Virus record (IMG/VR): IMGVR_UViG_3300020448_000004
Location: 1-64,000 of that record
DNA length: 64,000 bases
From: a virus
Reading direction: 5' to 3' (one strand)
Below, piece by piece: positions 51,640-58,930 of this stretch. The position numbers and the translations under genes were made by a program. How positions within the stretch are numbered: the stretch's first letter is position 1; each line of letters opens with the position of its first letter. The notes under the pieces are model-generated. The model ran no database searches. It was not told the DNA's origin and was given only the letters and a program-made list of their open reading frames with translations.

Positions 51640-54600
51640 TAGTCGAACCTCAAATCACATTCATCGAAGTAAGGGTTTCCGTAGTTGTTCATTGTGTCAT
51701 CTAGTAACTTTGTGCTCGCTGCGGAATAATTACGATAAAGTAATGTACCCTCGTAGGGTCCCATCTCTATATAGTTGTCCGCGTTAACTAAGTTTGGATC
51801 TATGGATATAGCAGCGTGTACTACTTGATACAAAGCACTACACGATTGAAATGGTGAGGAACTGCACAAATCCGCTTGTGAAAGAGCATTTCCACTTCCA
51901 TCATATCCTTTATTGACATCTAGTACTCCATCCGTGACAAAATTATGCCAACACGGATTAGGTAACTTTCCTCCACTACACGCTGCGATTGATGCGTTGT
52001 TATAACCATAACTGAAGTTAGTATTCGCTCCATATCCGCTAACATTGTTTCCTATCCACGTTTGTAGTTGTCCTAACTCCGACATTCCAGATAATCCGTA
52101 ATCAAATGTATTTTCATCACCACCAAGAGGAACAAATGCGTATTGACCTGCGGAAGTCCTGTAACATCTACCCTCCGCATCTCCTTGAAAACAAGGGTGT
52201 GCTTTTATTCCATTAGGTAGGTTTGCAATCTTCCTAGGACGTGTTAATGAGGGTGCAGGTAGTGATTTAAGGAAATTGTTAAAAGCAGTGCTTACAGACG
52301 CTCCTGCACCGCTTACATCGCCTTCTATCTCCATAGATACACGTATCCTTGCAGTCTCTTGTTGACTAGCACAATACTTGTAAGGCATAAACCCAAATAC
52401 TGACTTCTGACCATCAGAATCTAGTGTTACATAAGGACAAGGTATGTCAAAAAACCTTCTTACGTGAAATATGTTTGGTTGTTCCCATTCGTTACAACCT
52501 TGCGGATATAATGACTCCATTCCACCCGTATCTAAGGAAACTTCATCAGATGTTTCGCGGGACATTAACCACATCTGCGATATTTCCGCGTTTCTTTCGT
52601 TAAAGTCTGGTGCATATCTCCGCACACTTGCAAAAGTGGTGTCTGTATCGTAAATATTATTAATATCACTCCATCCAGGTTCAATTTCTAGGTTAATACA
52701 GTTCTTTGGAGTAGATTCACAGTCTTTACTCATCTCTTCTGGGTTAACATCTGGCATATTAATATAACTTGTGATAGTTCCTTCACTTCTAGGTTCATCA
52801 TACTCAGCAATATCTTGACTAAAGTTTGCTAAATTGTCATCTACCTGCTCCTGCATCTCAGGATCTAGTGCTCCAGTCTTTAAAGTTGAGTTATATTGCG
52901 AATCTAACTCTTGAACTTGGTTGTCTGTACCCTTTTCTTCTAGTTGTTCCTCATATCTTTCTGCAACTAATATCTTTGGTTGAGACGAAGGACTATATCC
53001 CGCACCAGGATCTTCAACAATTACGTTTATAATACTACCTTGATCATCTAAAACTGCTCTTAACCGTGCTTGTTTCAATGTTCCCATAAATCCAGACTCA
53101 TTTTTATAGGATTCATTGATGATTGTTGCTGTTCCTTCCTTCTGACTTTGCTCTCCATCCTTAAAATCTGGGTCTTCTATCTCTTTTGACTGTAAATCTA
53201 TACCTGTATCGTTCTTAAATGTCTCTTGACGGAACTTCATAGGGTCTGCAAACCCTTGTTCACGCAATGTTTCTGGAAATTCTATCGCAAGATCGGGATC
53301 TTTGTAGTCTTTTCCGCTATTAATGATGTTAATTGACGCAACTTTTCCTAATTCATCAATTCTTGCCTCTAAAAATGCCTCATCTAGGTTACGATCTGGT
53401 ATAAGTGCACCATCTTTTAGTGAAACTGGTACATAAGATACTCTTTTTGGGAACTCATACACTCCCCAGAACGCTGCTTTGTCCTTTATACCGTATCCTG
53501 CTAGTACATTTATACTCCCACCATTGATTGAAGTAAAAGATTGGTTGTATGTAAACGCATTTCCTGTAGTTTCATTGTTTATTTGGGTCAATTCCATATA
53601 TCCGCAGTTCATTTCATCACCAAAATAGCGACACGCACTAATCATCCAGTTGTTTATACGTTCTCCTATTGCAAAAAACCCAGTACTAGAGGTATATCGG
53701 AAAAATATGCGGTGTTCATCTGTACAAGTTCCCCAAAATGACTCATTTGCACCTACTTGGTTCTGAGGAGCATCAACATATATTCTAGTCTTATGTGTAA
53801 CCCACGCACTCTCCTTTATAGTGTAATTAAAGGTATGATATTCATAAGTAGGTTGAGATGAGTCATCTAGACACGGAGCATCAGTTGTAAGGAAATTTAT
53901 ACCATATACGGGTCCATTCCACGGATATGAGGTATCATAGAGGTAATATACGAATTGTCCCTCAAAAGCATCGTGAAAATTAAGTGATCTTGGCACAGAA
54001 CCCTTTACTGGTCCGTTTTTTCCGTAAAACCACTCATAATATGCTGCTGTACTCAATATTTCTACGTTAGAACCACCCCAACCTGACTGAGATGGGTTAT
54101 CCATTGATTCTAAGTAGTCTCTTAACGCATAATTACCCGCTTCATCCCAATCATACCATCCTGCACGAGAAATTTCCCCAGTATTTCTCGGTCCACCTAA
54201 ATTTTCTATTCTTTTCTTACCTCTTGGACCTGTAGAGGTCATTACATACCCAAAAATGCCCACATATGCGTATTGTTGCTGTCTAGCATCCAAACAATCG
54301 GGAACTCCCGCAACTCCTACCTCTAAATTTACCTCAGTTACGGGATTTATTGTATAAAATGTATCAGGACCACGGTTTACTCCGTTTGGTAACTTATATT
54401 CATACAAAGGAGTTACAGTTTCTCCTCCTTTCAGTAAACCAGATGAGTTAGCAGCACTTTCAGATGTCCAAATGTATCCTAGTAACTCTCCTCCGCTTCC
54501 TGTAGTTAAATATGTGTCATTAGTTACGGAATCATAGTTGCGGTACACAGCAGAAGTACCTGTTTGACTATCTTTCATCAAAGAGAAGTATGCTGCTGAC

Positions 54601-54929
54601 CTTTGACGTGGTTCTCTGTTATAGGAACGGAACTCTTCTTGAGTATCCTCCATAACATCATTCTTTGTATATGCGTGATCACGTTGTTTACCACTATAGT
54701 ATCTAAATATAGTATTTCTCTCTGCATTACAGTTATCTAAACACGTTTCAGTAGGTTCTCCTAGGTAGAATACTTGATCCTTACCAAACTTATACCCACC
54801 AGGACCCACACCTTGAAACGTAATCGTATATCCCGCAGGTACGTTAGTTCCAGTATAGACTTTAGTGTAATCTTCAGAGTCAACAGGGTTCATATAAGAA
54901 CGACCTGTCTCTAGGATCTTAGCGGGCAT
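51639..54929 (-). CDS. Large virion structural protein with DUF5648-like segment (1096 aa)
   Basis: Residues ~70-235 show the DUF5648-like pattern of Tyr/His-rich repeats: FRYYSGKQRDHAYTKND, YRNYDSVTNDTYLTT, LLGYIWTS, PLYEYKLPNG, DTFYTINPVTEVN and YAYVGIFGYVMTS. Two stretches (IDELGKVASINIINSGKDYK and IINVIVEDPGAGYSPSSQPK) are the GxGY-type modules found in other virion proteins here. The C-terminal third is Cys-rich with WEQPNIFHVRRFFDIPCPYV. It probably belongs to the tail tip/baseplate, being upstream of PAAR. It overlaps the upstream gene by 11 nt. Confidence 0.75.
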   Translation of the reverse strand: MPAKILETGRSYMNPVDSEDYTKVYTGTNVPAGYTITFQGVGPGGYKFGKDQVFYLGEPTETCLDNCNAERNTIFRYYSGKQRDHAYTKNDVMEDTQEEFRSYNREPRQRSAAYFSLMKDSQTGTSAVYRNYDSVTNDTYLTTGSGGELLGYIWTSESAANSSGLLKGGETVTPLYEYKLPNGVNRGPDTFYTINPVTEVNLEVGVAGVPDCLDARQQQYAYVGIFGYVMTSTGPRGKKRIENLGGPRNTGEISRAGWYDWDEAGNYALRDYLESMDNPSQSGWGGSNVEILSTAAYYEWFYGKNGPVKGSVPRSLNFHDAFEGQFVYYLYDTSYPWNGPVYGINFLTTDAPCLDDSSQPTYEYHTFNYTIKESAWVTHKTRIYVDAPQNQVGANESFWGTCTDEHRIFFRYTSSTGFFAIGERINNWMISACRYFGDEMNCGYMELTQINNETTGNAFTYNQSFTSINGGSINVLAGYGIKDKAAFWGVYEFPKRVSYVPVSLKDGALIPDRNLDEAFLEARIDELGKVASINIINSGKDYKDPDLAIEFPETLREQGFADPMKFRQETFKNDTGIDLQSKEIEDPDFKDGEQSQKEGTATIINESYKNESGFMGTLKQARLRAVLDDQGSIINVIVEDPGAGYSPSSQPKILVAERYEEQLEEKGTDNQVQELDSQYNSTLKTGALDPEMQEQVDDNLANFSQDIAEYDEPRSEGTITSYINMPDVNPEEMSKDCESTPKNCINLEIEPGWSDINNIYDTDTTFASVRRYAPDFNERNAEISQMWLMSRETSDEVSLDTGGMESLYPQGCNEWEQPNIFHVRRFFDIPCPYVTLDSDGQKSVFGFMPYKYCASQQETARIRVSMEIEGDVSGAGASVSTAFNNFLKSLPAPSLTRPRKIANLPNGIKAHPCFQGDAEGRCYRTSAGQYAFVPLGGDENTFDYGLSGMSELGQLQTWIGNNVSGYGANTNFSYGYNNASIAACSGGKLPNPCWHNFVTDGVLDVNKGYDGSGNALSQADLCSSSPFQSCSALYQVVHAAISIDPNLVNADNYIEMGPYEGTLLYRNYSAASTKLLDDTMNNYGNPYFDECDLRFD

Positions 54930-55203
54930 CCATTTGTGCTAGAGTTTCTTCAATTTTATTTAGTCTGTCAAAAATAGTGTCAAATACCTGTAGTAAATTA
55001 CTATGGTTATCATTTCCTGGGATTTTATACTGTATCATATCTGCACCTCTACTTAAGAATGCTTCTATCTGCTGAGTACGATTGGCAAGGTTAGTAGCAG
55101 TCTTTGCTATCATCTCAAACCTCCACTCGTTCTCCTCTTCTATAGATTTAAACTCAGGTACCTCTATATCTTGAGGTATTACTAGATCTTCTTGGTTTTC
55201 CAT
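54919..55203 (-). CDS. Small helical hypothetical protein (94 aa)
   Basis: The protein is acidic and helical. The core is FKSIEEENEWRFEMIAKTAT and LANRTQQIEAFLSRG; the C-terminal helix is VFDTIFDRLNKIEETLAQMD. It is TAATG-coupled to the oxygenase upstream and overlaps the large structural gene. A chaperone or adaptor for that structural protein is a contextual guess only. Confidence 0.65.
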   Translation of the reverse strand: MENQEDLVIPQDIEVPEFKSIEEENEWRFEMIAKTATNLANRTQQIEAFLSRGADMIQYKIPGNDNHSNLLQVFDTIFDRLNKIEETLAQMDAR

Positions 55204-55739
55204 TAAAAATAATTAAAATTCAATACTACACGGAACTTTTGGTCTGTGCAACTGGTACCTGCGTGAGGTGTATTCACCTTAAATTTTAGCAAACGATTTG
55301 CCTTACTGTCAATTTTAGTACCGTCTTGAAAGTATGTATAACCATTATTGTCATTTAGATAGTATATTGCAGTAGTAGCACCTTCAAACTCATTAGACCC
55401 ATACTCACCACAGTCTGTATGAAAGTCATATTCCTGTAGTCTATCAGTATGATGGTTTAGGTTTGCCTTTATACGTATCAGTGCTCTTGGTTCTAAACGG
55501 TTCACTATAGGTAGTACCTTCTCATATTGAGGTCCTAGAGGTTGTCCTCCTCCATATACGTAGTTTACCATTTGCCAGTTATATATTTCTTTCGCTTGTA
55601 AGTCAGGATCTATCATTCGGGCAACGTGCATTACCTTCGCTTGGTTTACATACCACGGAAAGTCTTGTCCCACGAAGTAATCTCGAACATCCTCAAATTC
55701 GTTCGGGGGGAGGTAGTTATCGATTATTTCAAAGTTCAT
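55203..55739 (-). CDS. Prolyl-4-hydroxylase-like 2OG-Fe(II) oxygenase
   Basis: This protein (about 178 aa) carries the complete metal and cosubstrate signature. FHTD gives His and Asp (107 and 109 counted from the ATG), TPHAG gives the distal His159, and KFRVVLNFNY gives the 2OG-binding Arg170. The N-terminal FEIIDNYLPPNEFEDVRDYF is the usual lead helix. Such enzymes hydroxylate proline or other residues. In T4-like cyanophages they are common in the tail region, with substrate unknown. I chose the ATG at 55739 over the GTG one codon upstream. Confidence 0.85.
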   Translation of the reverse strand: MNFEIIDNYLPPNEFEDVRDYFVGQDFPWYVNQAKVMHVARMIDPDLQAKEIYNWQMVNYVYGGGQPLGPQYEKVLPIVNRLEPRALIRIKANLNHHTDRLQEYDFHTDCGEYGSNEFEGATTAIYYLNDNNGYTYFQDGTKIDSKANRLLKFKVNTPHAGTSCTDQKFRVVLNFNYF

Positions 55740-55809
55740 CACGATTTCAGAATAGTTACGACGTTCGCGGGGGTAACGTTTCTAGCGTCAGACCCCTCTA
55801 TATGCCCCT

Positions 55810-55974
55810 CTAATGGTTACATTCGTAGTTCTCGTTGTATCTCTTCACACTAGGTGCTATTTTATCCAATAAATCCTCAACATCTTCATATGTCTCAGTT
55901 TGATAAGTCGCTAAGGACTTCTGGTATAATTCTAAGGCATTATAGATCAATGCCATCTCTTTTCTGTTAAACAT
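55810..55974 (-). CDS. Small hypothetical protein (54 aa)
   Basis: The sequence starts MFNRKEMALIYNALELYQKS and is helical and acidic, with YEDVEDLLDKIAPSVKRYNE near the C-terminus. Its start overlaps the preceding gene by 8 nt. About 70 nt without a gene follow before the oxygenase start. No family is recognised. Confidence 0.65.
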   Translation of the reverse strand: MFNRKEMALIYNALELYQKSLATYQTETYEDVEDLLDKIAPSVKRYNENYECNH

Positions 55975-56128
55975 CTGCTCTAGTGATGATTAGTTTGTCG
56001 TCTATAATGTCATATTGTAGCATATCCCCCACTGTTAACGCAAGTTCTTCAACGATCTGATCGGGTATTTTAAAAGTCATTTCACCGTAGTCATCTTCCT
56101 CAATGGAAACTAGAAATCGTTTACTCAT
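55967..56128 (-). CDS. AbrB/MazE-like small DNA-binding protein candidate (53 aa)
   Basis: The segment FKIPDQIVEELALTVGDMLQ followed by YDIIDDKLIITR follows the swapped-hairpin AbrB/MazE pattern (IPxxIxExLxLxxGDxLxxxxxDxxIIIxR). Proteins with this fold bind DNA as dimers or act as antitoxins. No toxin partner is visible next to it, so a phage regulator is more likely than a toxin-antitoxin pair. It overlaps both neighbours by 8 nt. Confidence 0.6.
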   Translation of the reverse strand: MSKRFLVSIEEDDYGEMTFKIPDQIVEELALTVGDMLQYDIIDDKLIITRADV

Positions 56129-56549
56129 TCTTTCGTAAAATATAGCGTATCAATGGTATATAGGATTCTATGTATTCTACGTTACTAACATACGCATACT
56201 TGTGTTGAAGTATAAACCCATCACCCAAATATACTGCTGCGTGTTTGATTTTATCACTACCAAATGAGAAACATATCACATCATTCTTTTTCATTATATC
56301 CTTATACCAATCTGTACCATCCCACTCTCCTTCATCCTTCTGAAAGATAATTCCCCATCCTTCTTTCTCTATATCCTCTATTTTATACTCTTTAACTGTA
56401 AGAGAGTAGTCCTGAGAGAACTCCTGTACTCCAGTATCCTTCATATAGTCGTATATTAGCGTAAAGCACCCTCCACCTCTCTGTTGTTTCCAAGGGCGAC
56501 CTAACCAAGGGGAGTAATCTTCTTCGTACTTTTTTAGCAAATGGTCCAT
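56121..56549 (-). CDS. NlpC/P60-like cell-wall peptidase
   Basis: The 142-residue protein has the layout of NlpC/P60 cysteine peptidases. The nucleophile Cys28 is in GGGCFTLIYDYM at the start of a helix. NDVICFSFG (89-97) forms the central strand, and KHAAVYLGDGFILQHK contains the catalytic His103 and a second His116. Related enzymes in T4-like cyanophages are thought to cut host peptidoglycan cross-links at infection or lysis. It is the first late-half gene after the 183-nt non-coding stretch. Confidence 0.8.
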   Translation of the reverse strand: MDHLLKKYEEDYSPWLGRPWKQQRGGGCFTLIYDYMKDTGVQEFSQDYSLTVKEYKIEDIEKEGWGIIFQKDEGEWDGTDWYKDIMKKNDVICFSFGSDKIKHAAVYLGDGFILQHKYAYVSNVEYIESYIPLIRYILRKNE

Positions 56550-56732
56550 ACGTAAAATTTTTTTGGGATTTTTTTTATATATCAGGGTACCTTAAATGCG
56601 ATTTCGATAATATATCAAACCCTATACTTTTGTAGGTTAGTCAAAAAAGATTTTTTTAATATGCCAGTTTGTAAAGTGGCACAAGGCGAAAATGATAATC
56701 GTTTTCATTCTCACCTGTATCACCTCTGAGAC
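56550..56732. other. Non-coding junction between early-type and late-type halves
   Basis: No convincing gene in either strand. On the minus strand it holds the 19-bp palindrome at 56688-56706, a weak TGCCA-N10-TGGCA inverted repeat at about 56663-56682, A/T tracts, and TTGACT near 56636-56641 without a well-spaced -10. It is the longest gene-free stretch adjoining the late genes. Confidence 0.6.
56688..56706. promoter_or_regulatory. 19-bp palindromic operator, Fur-box-like
   Basis: GAAAATGATAATCGTTTTC is an inverted repeat around its central base, with nine pairs of which one is G-T. It matches the Fur consensus GATAATGATAATCATTATC at 16 of 19 positions. It lies 27 nt before the end of the upstream gene and about 140 nt before the NlpC gene. 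An operator for a host or phage repressor is plausible; chance in AT-rich DNA is not excluded. Confidence 0.4.
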
Positions 56733-57149
56733 TTAACGCTTACTTAGTGCGGTTAAAAAATCTTCGGATAACCAAATTAAATTGCCACCGTCAATTTTTT
56801 CTCTAACTTCTACCCATACCACATTTTTTTTATCAAGTGATCCAATAATGCCCTTAACAACATTTTTAGATACTACGTTATCTCTATTAAGGTATGCGTG
56901 AATTTCGTCAAAGTCTGTTAAAATTTCGTTAGGGTCTAAGTCTCCATAATAAAAACCGTACTCTTTAGACTCTGCAATTATTCCGTCAAGTGCAAAGAAA
57001 CTTAGGAAATTCTTTTCTAACTCAGTAAGGTTAGTTGCTTTACTTACTTCTTTATTGAAATAATCTTTTATCTCTATAGTTCCCTCTAATAGTGGGGAAG
57101 TTTCCATTTTGTTGTATGTTGCTACAGAATTTGCGAATTGAGTAGTCAT
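56733..57149 (-). CDS. Hypothetical protein with winged-helix-like C-terminus (138 aa)
   Basis: No family is recognised with certainty. The N-terminal part is hydrophilic, and residues 45-70 (LEKNFLSFFALDGIIAESKE) form helices. The C-terminal half, YLNRDNVVSKNVVKGIIGSL, DKKNVVWVEVREKI and GGNLIWLSEDF, has the helix-turn-helix then beta-wing pattern of a winged helix. A small early transcription regulator is possible. It is monocistronic, with its own TATAAT promoter and AACAACACTA leader upstream and the non-coding junction downstream. Confidence 0.65.
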   Translation of the reverse strand: MTTQFANSVATYNKMETSPLLEGTIEIKDYFNKEVSKATNLTELEKNFLSFFALDGIIAESKEYGFYYGDLDPNEILTDFDEIHAYLNRDNVVSKNVVKGIIGSLDKKNVVWVEVREKIDGGNLIWLSEDFLTALSKR

Positions 57150-57160
57150 AGAGGGTTGCT

Positions 57161-57205
57161 TAGTGTTGTTATATTAATTATAGCGAATAATTCCGTATAG
57201 TGTGA
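57161..57205 (-). promoter_or_regulatory. Early promoter with AACAACACTA leader
   Basis: On the minus strand TATAAT (57177-57182) is followed after 6 nt by AACAACACTA (57161-57170), placing that motif at the predicted 5-prime end of the mRNA. The -35 is weak (CACACT region). There is no Shine-Dalgarno before the ATG at 57149. Confidence 0.6.
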
Positions 57206-57368
57206 ATAAACTCCAATATATGTTAAGTTGCAGTTATTATGACAATTTGTAACAGAATAGGTAGAAAAAAAATCCGTTTCGTGCTAACTTCCTAAGACTA
57301 CAATTAACTAGAGATATAAAATTATAAACTATATTTATTTTAACCTTTTTAATATATACTAAATTTAT
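57206..57368. other. AT-rich gene-free stretch
   Basis: No gene seen between the early promoter and the HNH gene end. It contains AATAAATA (57332-57339, minus), which resembles a late promoter but has no start within 180 nt. Confidence 0.5.
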
Positions 57369-57734
57369 TCATTTATACCGTAAGTTTTTAAAATGATCGT
57401 TTACTTTGTTTCCGTCAATATGCCTAACTTGTTTATTTTCGATAGTGGTTTTTAGTCCACTTTCTGAAGTCTCCGCACTTAAAAATGCACTTGCTACTAA
57501 CCTCGCAATTCTTCTTACTACTGTCTTACCGTTATATCTCAAAGTCACTCTCTTGTAACCGTTTTCATTAATATGAGTTTGTAATTTTTTCCACTTTCCC
57601 CACTTAGTAGAGAATACTTCCCCACTTTCATTTATATAATAATCTTCATACAATGGTAGAGGTTTATAGATGATTCCGCTATCGTCTAGGAAAGTTTCCG
57701 CATCTACTTTTTTAAATGTGTAAATAGTCATCAT
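57369..57734 (-). CDS. NUMOD4/HNH-type endonuclease
   Basis: The 121-residue protein combines a NUMOD4-like part (LYEDYYINESGEVFSTKWG at 29-47, then LQTHINENGYKRVTLRYNG) with an HNH_3-like end, VRHIDGNKVNDHFKNLRY (103-120). HNH nucleases nick DNA and are often mobile (homing) genes in phages. The protein stops right after NLRY, lacking the usual tail. The His normally seen in vHrLVA is Arg here (VRRIARLVASAF), so activity is uncertain. It is preceded by the ArdA terminator, lacks the AACAACACTA leader of its neighbours, and may be an insertion. Confidence 0.75.
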   Translation of the reverse strand: MMTIYTFKKVDAETFLDDSGIIYKPLPLYEDYYINESGEVFSTKWGKWKKLQTHINENGYKRVTLRYNGKTVVRRIARLVASAFLSAETSESGLKTTIENKQVRHIDGNKVNDHFKNLRYK

Positions 57735-57747
57735 TTTAAAGGATAAT

Positions 57748-57776
57748 AAAAAAAGGGACTTGTTAATAGTCCCTTT
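57748..57776 (-). terminator. Rho-independent terminator after the ArdA-like gene
   Basis: On the minus strand AAAGGGACT-ATTAACA-AGTCCCTTT forms a perfect 9-bp stem with a 7-nt loop, running into a T7 tract. It lies about 33 nt after the stop at 57809 and just before the HNH gene. Confidence 0.85.
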
Positions 57777-57808
57777 ATATATAAGATTAATTAATGCCCT
57801 TTTTTAAC

Positions 57809-58348
57809 TTAAAAGTTGCTAAAAATGTGATTATCCCATTCGCAATAGTCATAACTTAGTGAATGATTCCATATTTTATCATAGTCAATACAGTTTTCTA
57901 TCCAGTAAGGTAAAGAGTTAGAGATATAACCACATTCTGAGATTAATTCCTCTGTAAATTCTGCTCCGCTGTCATATCTCCCTCTATAACTATCTTCTAA
58001 GTGCATTAAGTCGTTTATTGAAAAAAGATTAATAAATGCTTCAATAATCTCATCTACTGGACTATTGTAATATCTTAATTCTGAACATACATTTTCGTAT
58101 GTGTCAATTTCGTCAATAGCGTCATCTATATCTAAGTTGAAAGTCTCTTGAAATTCTTGAATTTCGTCAAGTCTCTCTATTCCCTCATCAAGTGCAATTT
58201 CTGTAACTTTAGTAAATTCTACTCCATAATCAGTAGAAAATTCTAAACTACGGTCAACAATAGCATTAAGTTCTAATACTCTTGATTTTCTTAGGTCAGC
58301 ATTGATTTTGTCTAGTCTAGTTTGCTGAGAGTTAGATAAAGTTTGCAT
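57809..58348 (-). CDS. ardA: ArdA-like antirestriction protein (DNA mimic)
   Basis: ArdA proteins mimic bent B-DNA and block type I restriction enzymes. The C-terminal ~75 residues (105-179) follow the ArdA pattern. EDSYRGRYDSGAEFTEELIS and ECGYISNSLPYWIE are followed by NCIDYDKIWNH, then YDYCEWDNHIF. This parallels the AYxGxYDSxEDFAxEL...LPxYxDYxAxxxDL...YxExDGHVF consensus. The protein is strongly acidic throughout, with a helical Asp/Glu-rich N-terminus (QEFQETFNLDIDDAIDEIDT). It is monocistronic, with a strong promoter upstream and a terminator downstream, consistent with immediate-early expression as DNA enters. Confidence 0.8.
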   Translation of the reverse strand: MQTLSNSQQTRLDKINADLRKSRVLELNAIVDRSLEFSTDYGVEFTKVTEIALDEGIERLDEIQEFQETFNLDIDDAIDEIDTYENVCSELRYYNSPVDEIIEAFINLFSINDLMHLEDSYRGRYDSGAEFTEELISECGYISNSLPYWIENCIDYDKIWNHSLSYDYCEWDNHIFSNF

Positions 58349-58356
58349 TTTGGGAT

Positions 58357-58402
58357 TAGTGTTGTTAAATTAATTGTACCATACTTTTTTGATATATGGC
58401 AA
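58357..58402 (-). promoter_or_regulatory. Early sigma70-type promoter for ardA
   Basis: TTGCCA (-35, 58397-58402), an 18-nt spacer and TACAAT (-10, 58373-58378) lie on the minus strand. After 6 nt comes AACAACACTA (58357-58366), then the start at 58348 without a Shine-Dalgarno. Confidence 0.75.
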
Positions 58403-58426
58403 GAAAAAAGAGAATTTAATATTCTC

Positions 58427-58669
58427 TTAATATTCGCTCCATTGTCTCAAATATGAGTTAATTTCTGCTAAAGTGCAAGAATATTTGTATTCAGCACCAT
58501 TACCAGTAATAAATCTTCCAAAACTATTAGTAAGTGCTAACTCATATAATCCGTCATTTTCAAAATAAAGGATAGATGCACCAAAACTATTATTAGGGAA
58601 ATTAATTTTACTTACTTTAGTGTTTGGGATATTTCCCTTTTCTGTAGCGTAAGGATAAAACTCGAACAT
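58427..58669 (-). CDS. Hypothetical protein (80 aa)
   Basis: Not recognised. The small protein is beta-rich, with SKINFPNNSFGASILYFEND, then GLYELALTN and a C-terminal helix (LAEINSYLRQWSEY). It has its own promoter/leader and a terminator upstream of that, so it is probably transcribed alone before ardA. Confidence 0.65.
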   Translation of the reverse strand: MFEFYPYATEKGNIPNTKVSKINFPNNSFGASILYFENDGLYELALTNSFGRFITGNGAEYKYSCTLAEINSYLRQWSEY

Positions 58670-58677
58670 AGTGTAAT

Positions 58678-58740
58678 TAGTGTTGTTAATACTATGATAA
58701 CATAAATTTTACATTATGTGAGTTTTGAATTGTTAAGAAA
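58678..58740 (-). promoter_or_regulatory. Early promoter with distal TTTCTTAACAATTC element
   Basis: The minus strand carries TTTCTTAACAATTC (58727-58740), then TATGTTAT (58697-58704) overlapping -10 TATCAT (58694-58699). After 6 nt comes AACAACACTA (58678-58687). The same element set recurs before three other genes. Confidence 0.6.
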
Positions 58741-58751
58741 TAATAAAGCAT

Positions 58752-58784
58752 AAAAAAAAGGTTAGAGTTCCCAATTCTAACCTT
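58752..58784 (-). terminator. Rho-independent terminator
   Basis: The minus strand reads AAGGTTAGA, a 9-nt loop and TCTAACCTT, followed by a T8 tract. The 9-bp stem is perfect. It ends the unit containing the 144-aa gene and the possible 34-aa peptide. Confidence 0.85.
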
Positions 58785-58800
58785 AAATATAGGAAACAAC

Positions 58801-58905
58801 TTAGTATTCTAAGTTATTAATTTTTAATTTATTATTTGAACTAACAATATTAACCATAGTGTGAGATATGATTAATATTACTGGACTTACAATAAAAGTG
58901 AACAC
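58801..58905 (-). CDS. Possible 34-aa membrane peptide (GTG start)
   Basis: This frame runs from a GTG, 25 nt after the 144-aa gene, to a TAA just before the terminator. The N-terminus is hydrophobic (FTFIVSPVILIISH) and the tail polar. There is no clear Shine-Dalgarno; an internal ATG preceded by CACACT would give only 18 aa. Weakly supported. Confidence 0.3.
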   Translation of the reverse strand: MFTFIVSPVILIISHTMVNIVSSNNKLKINNLEY

Positions 58906-58930
58906 TAAAAACTTTTAAATGCCAGTTACC

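Noticed and set aside
55967-56549. Toxin-antitoxin pair (AbrB/MazE-like plus neighbour)
   Set aside because: The upstream neighbour is an NlpC/P60-like peptidase and the downstream 54-aa protein has no PemK, RelE or VapC features.
57332-57339. AATAAATA as a late promoter
   Set aside because: No gene starts within 180 nt downstream, and the next gene has a convincing early promoter.
58801-58905. Confident call of the 34-aa membrane peptide
   Set aside because: It is kept only as a low-confidence feature because it lacks a Shine-Dalgarno and an ATG; the sequence may simply be a 3-prime untranslated region before the terminator.
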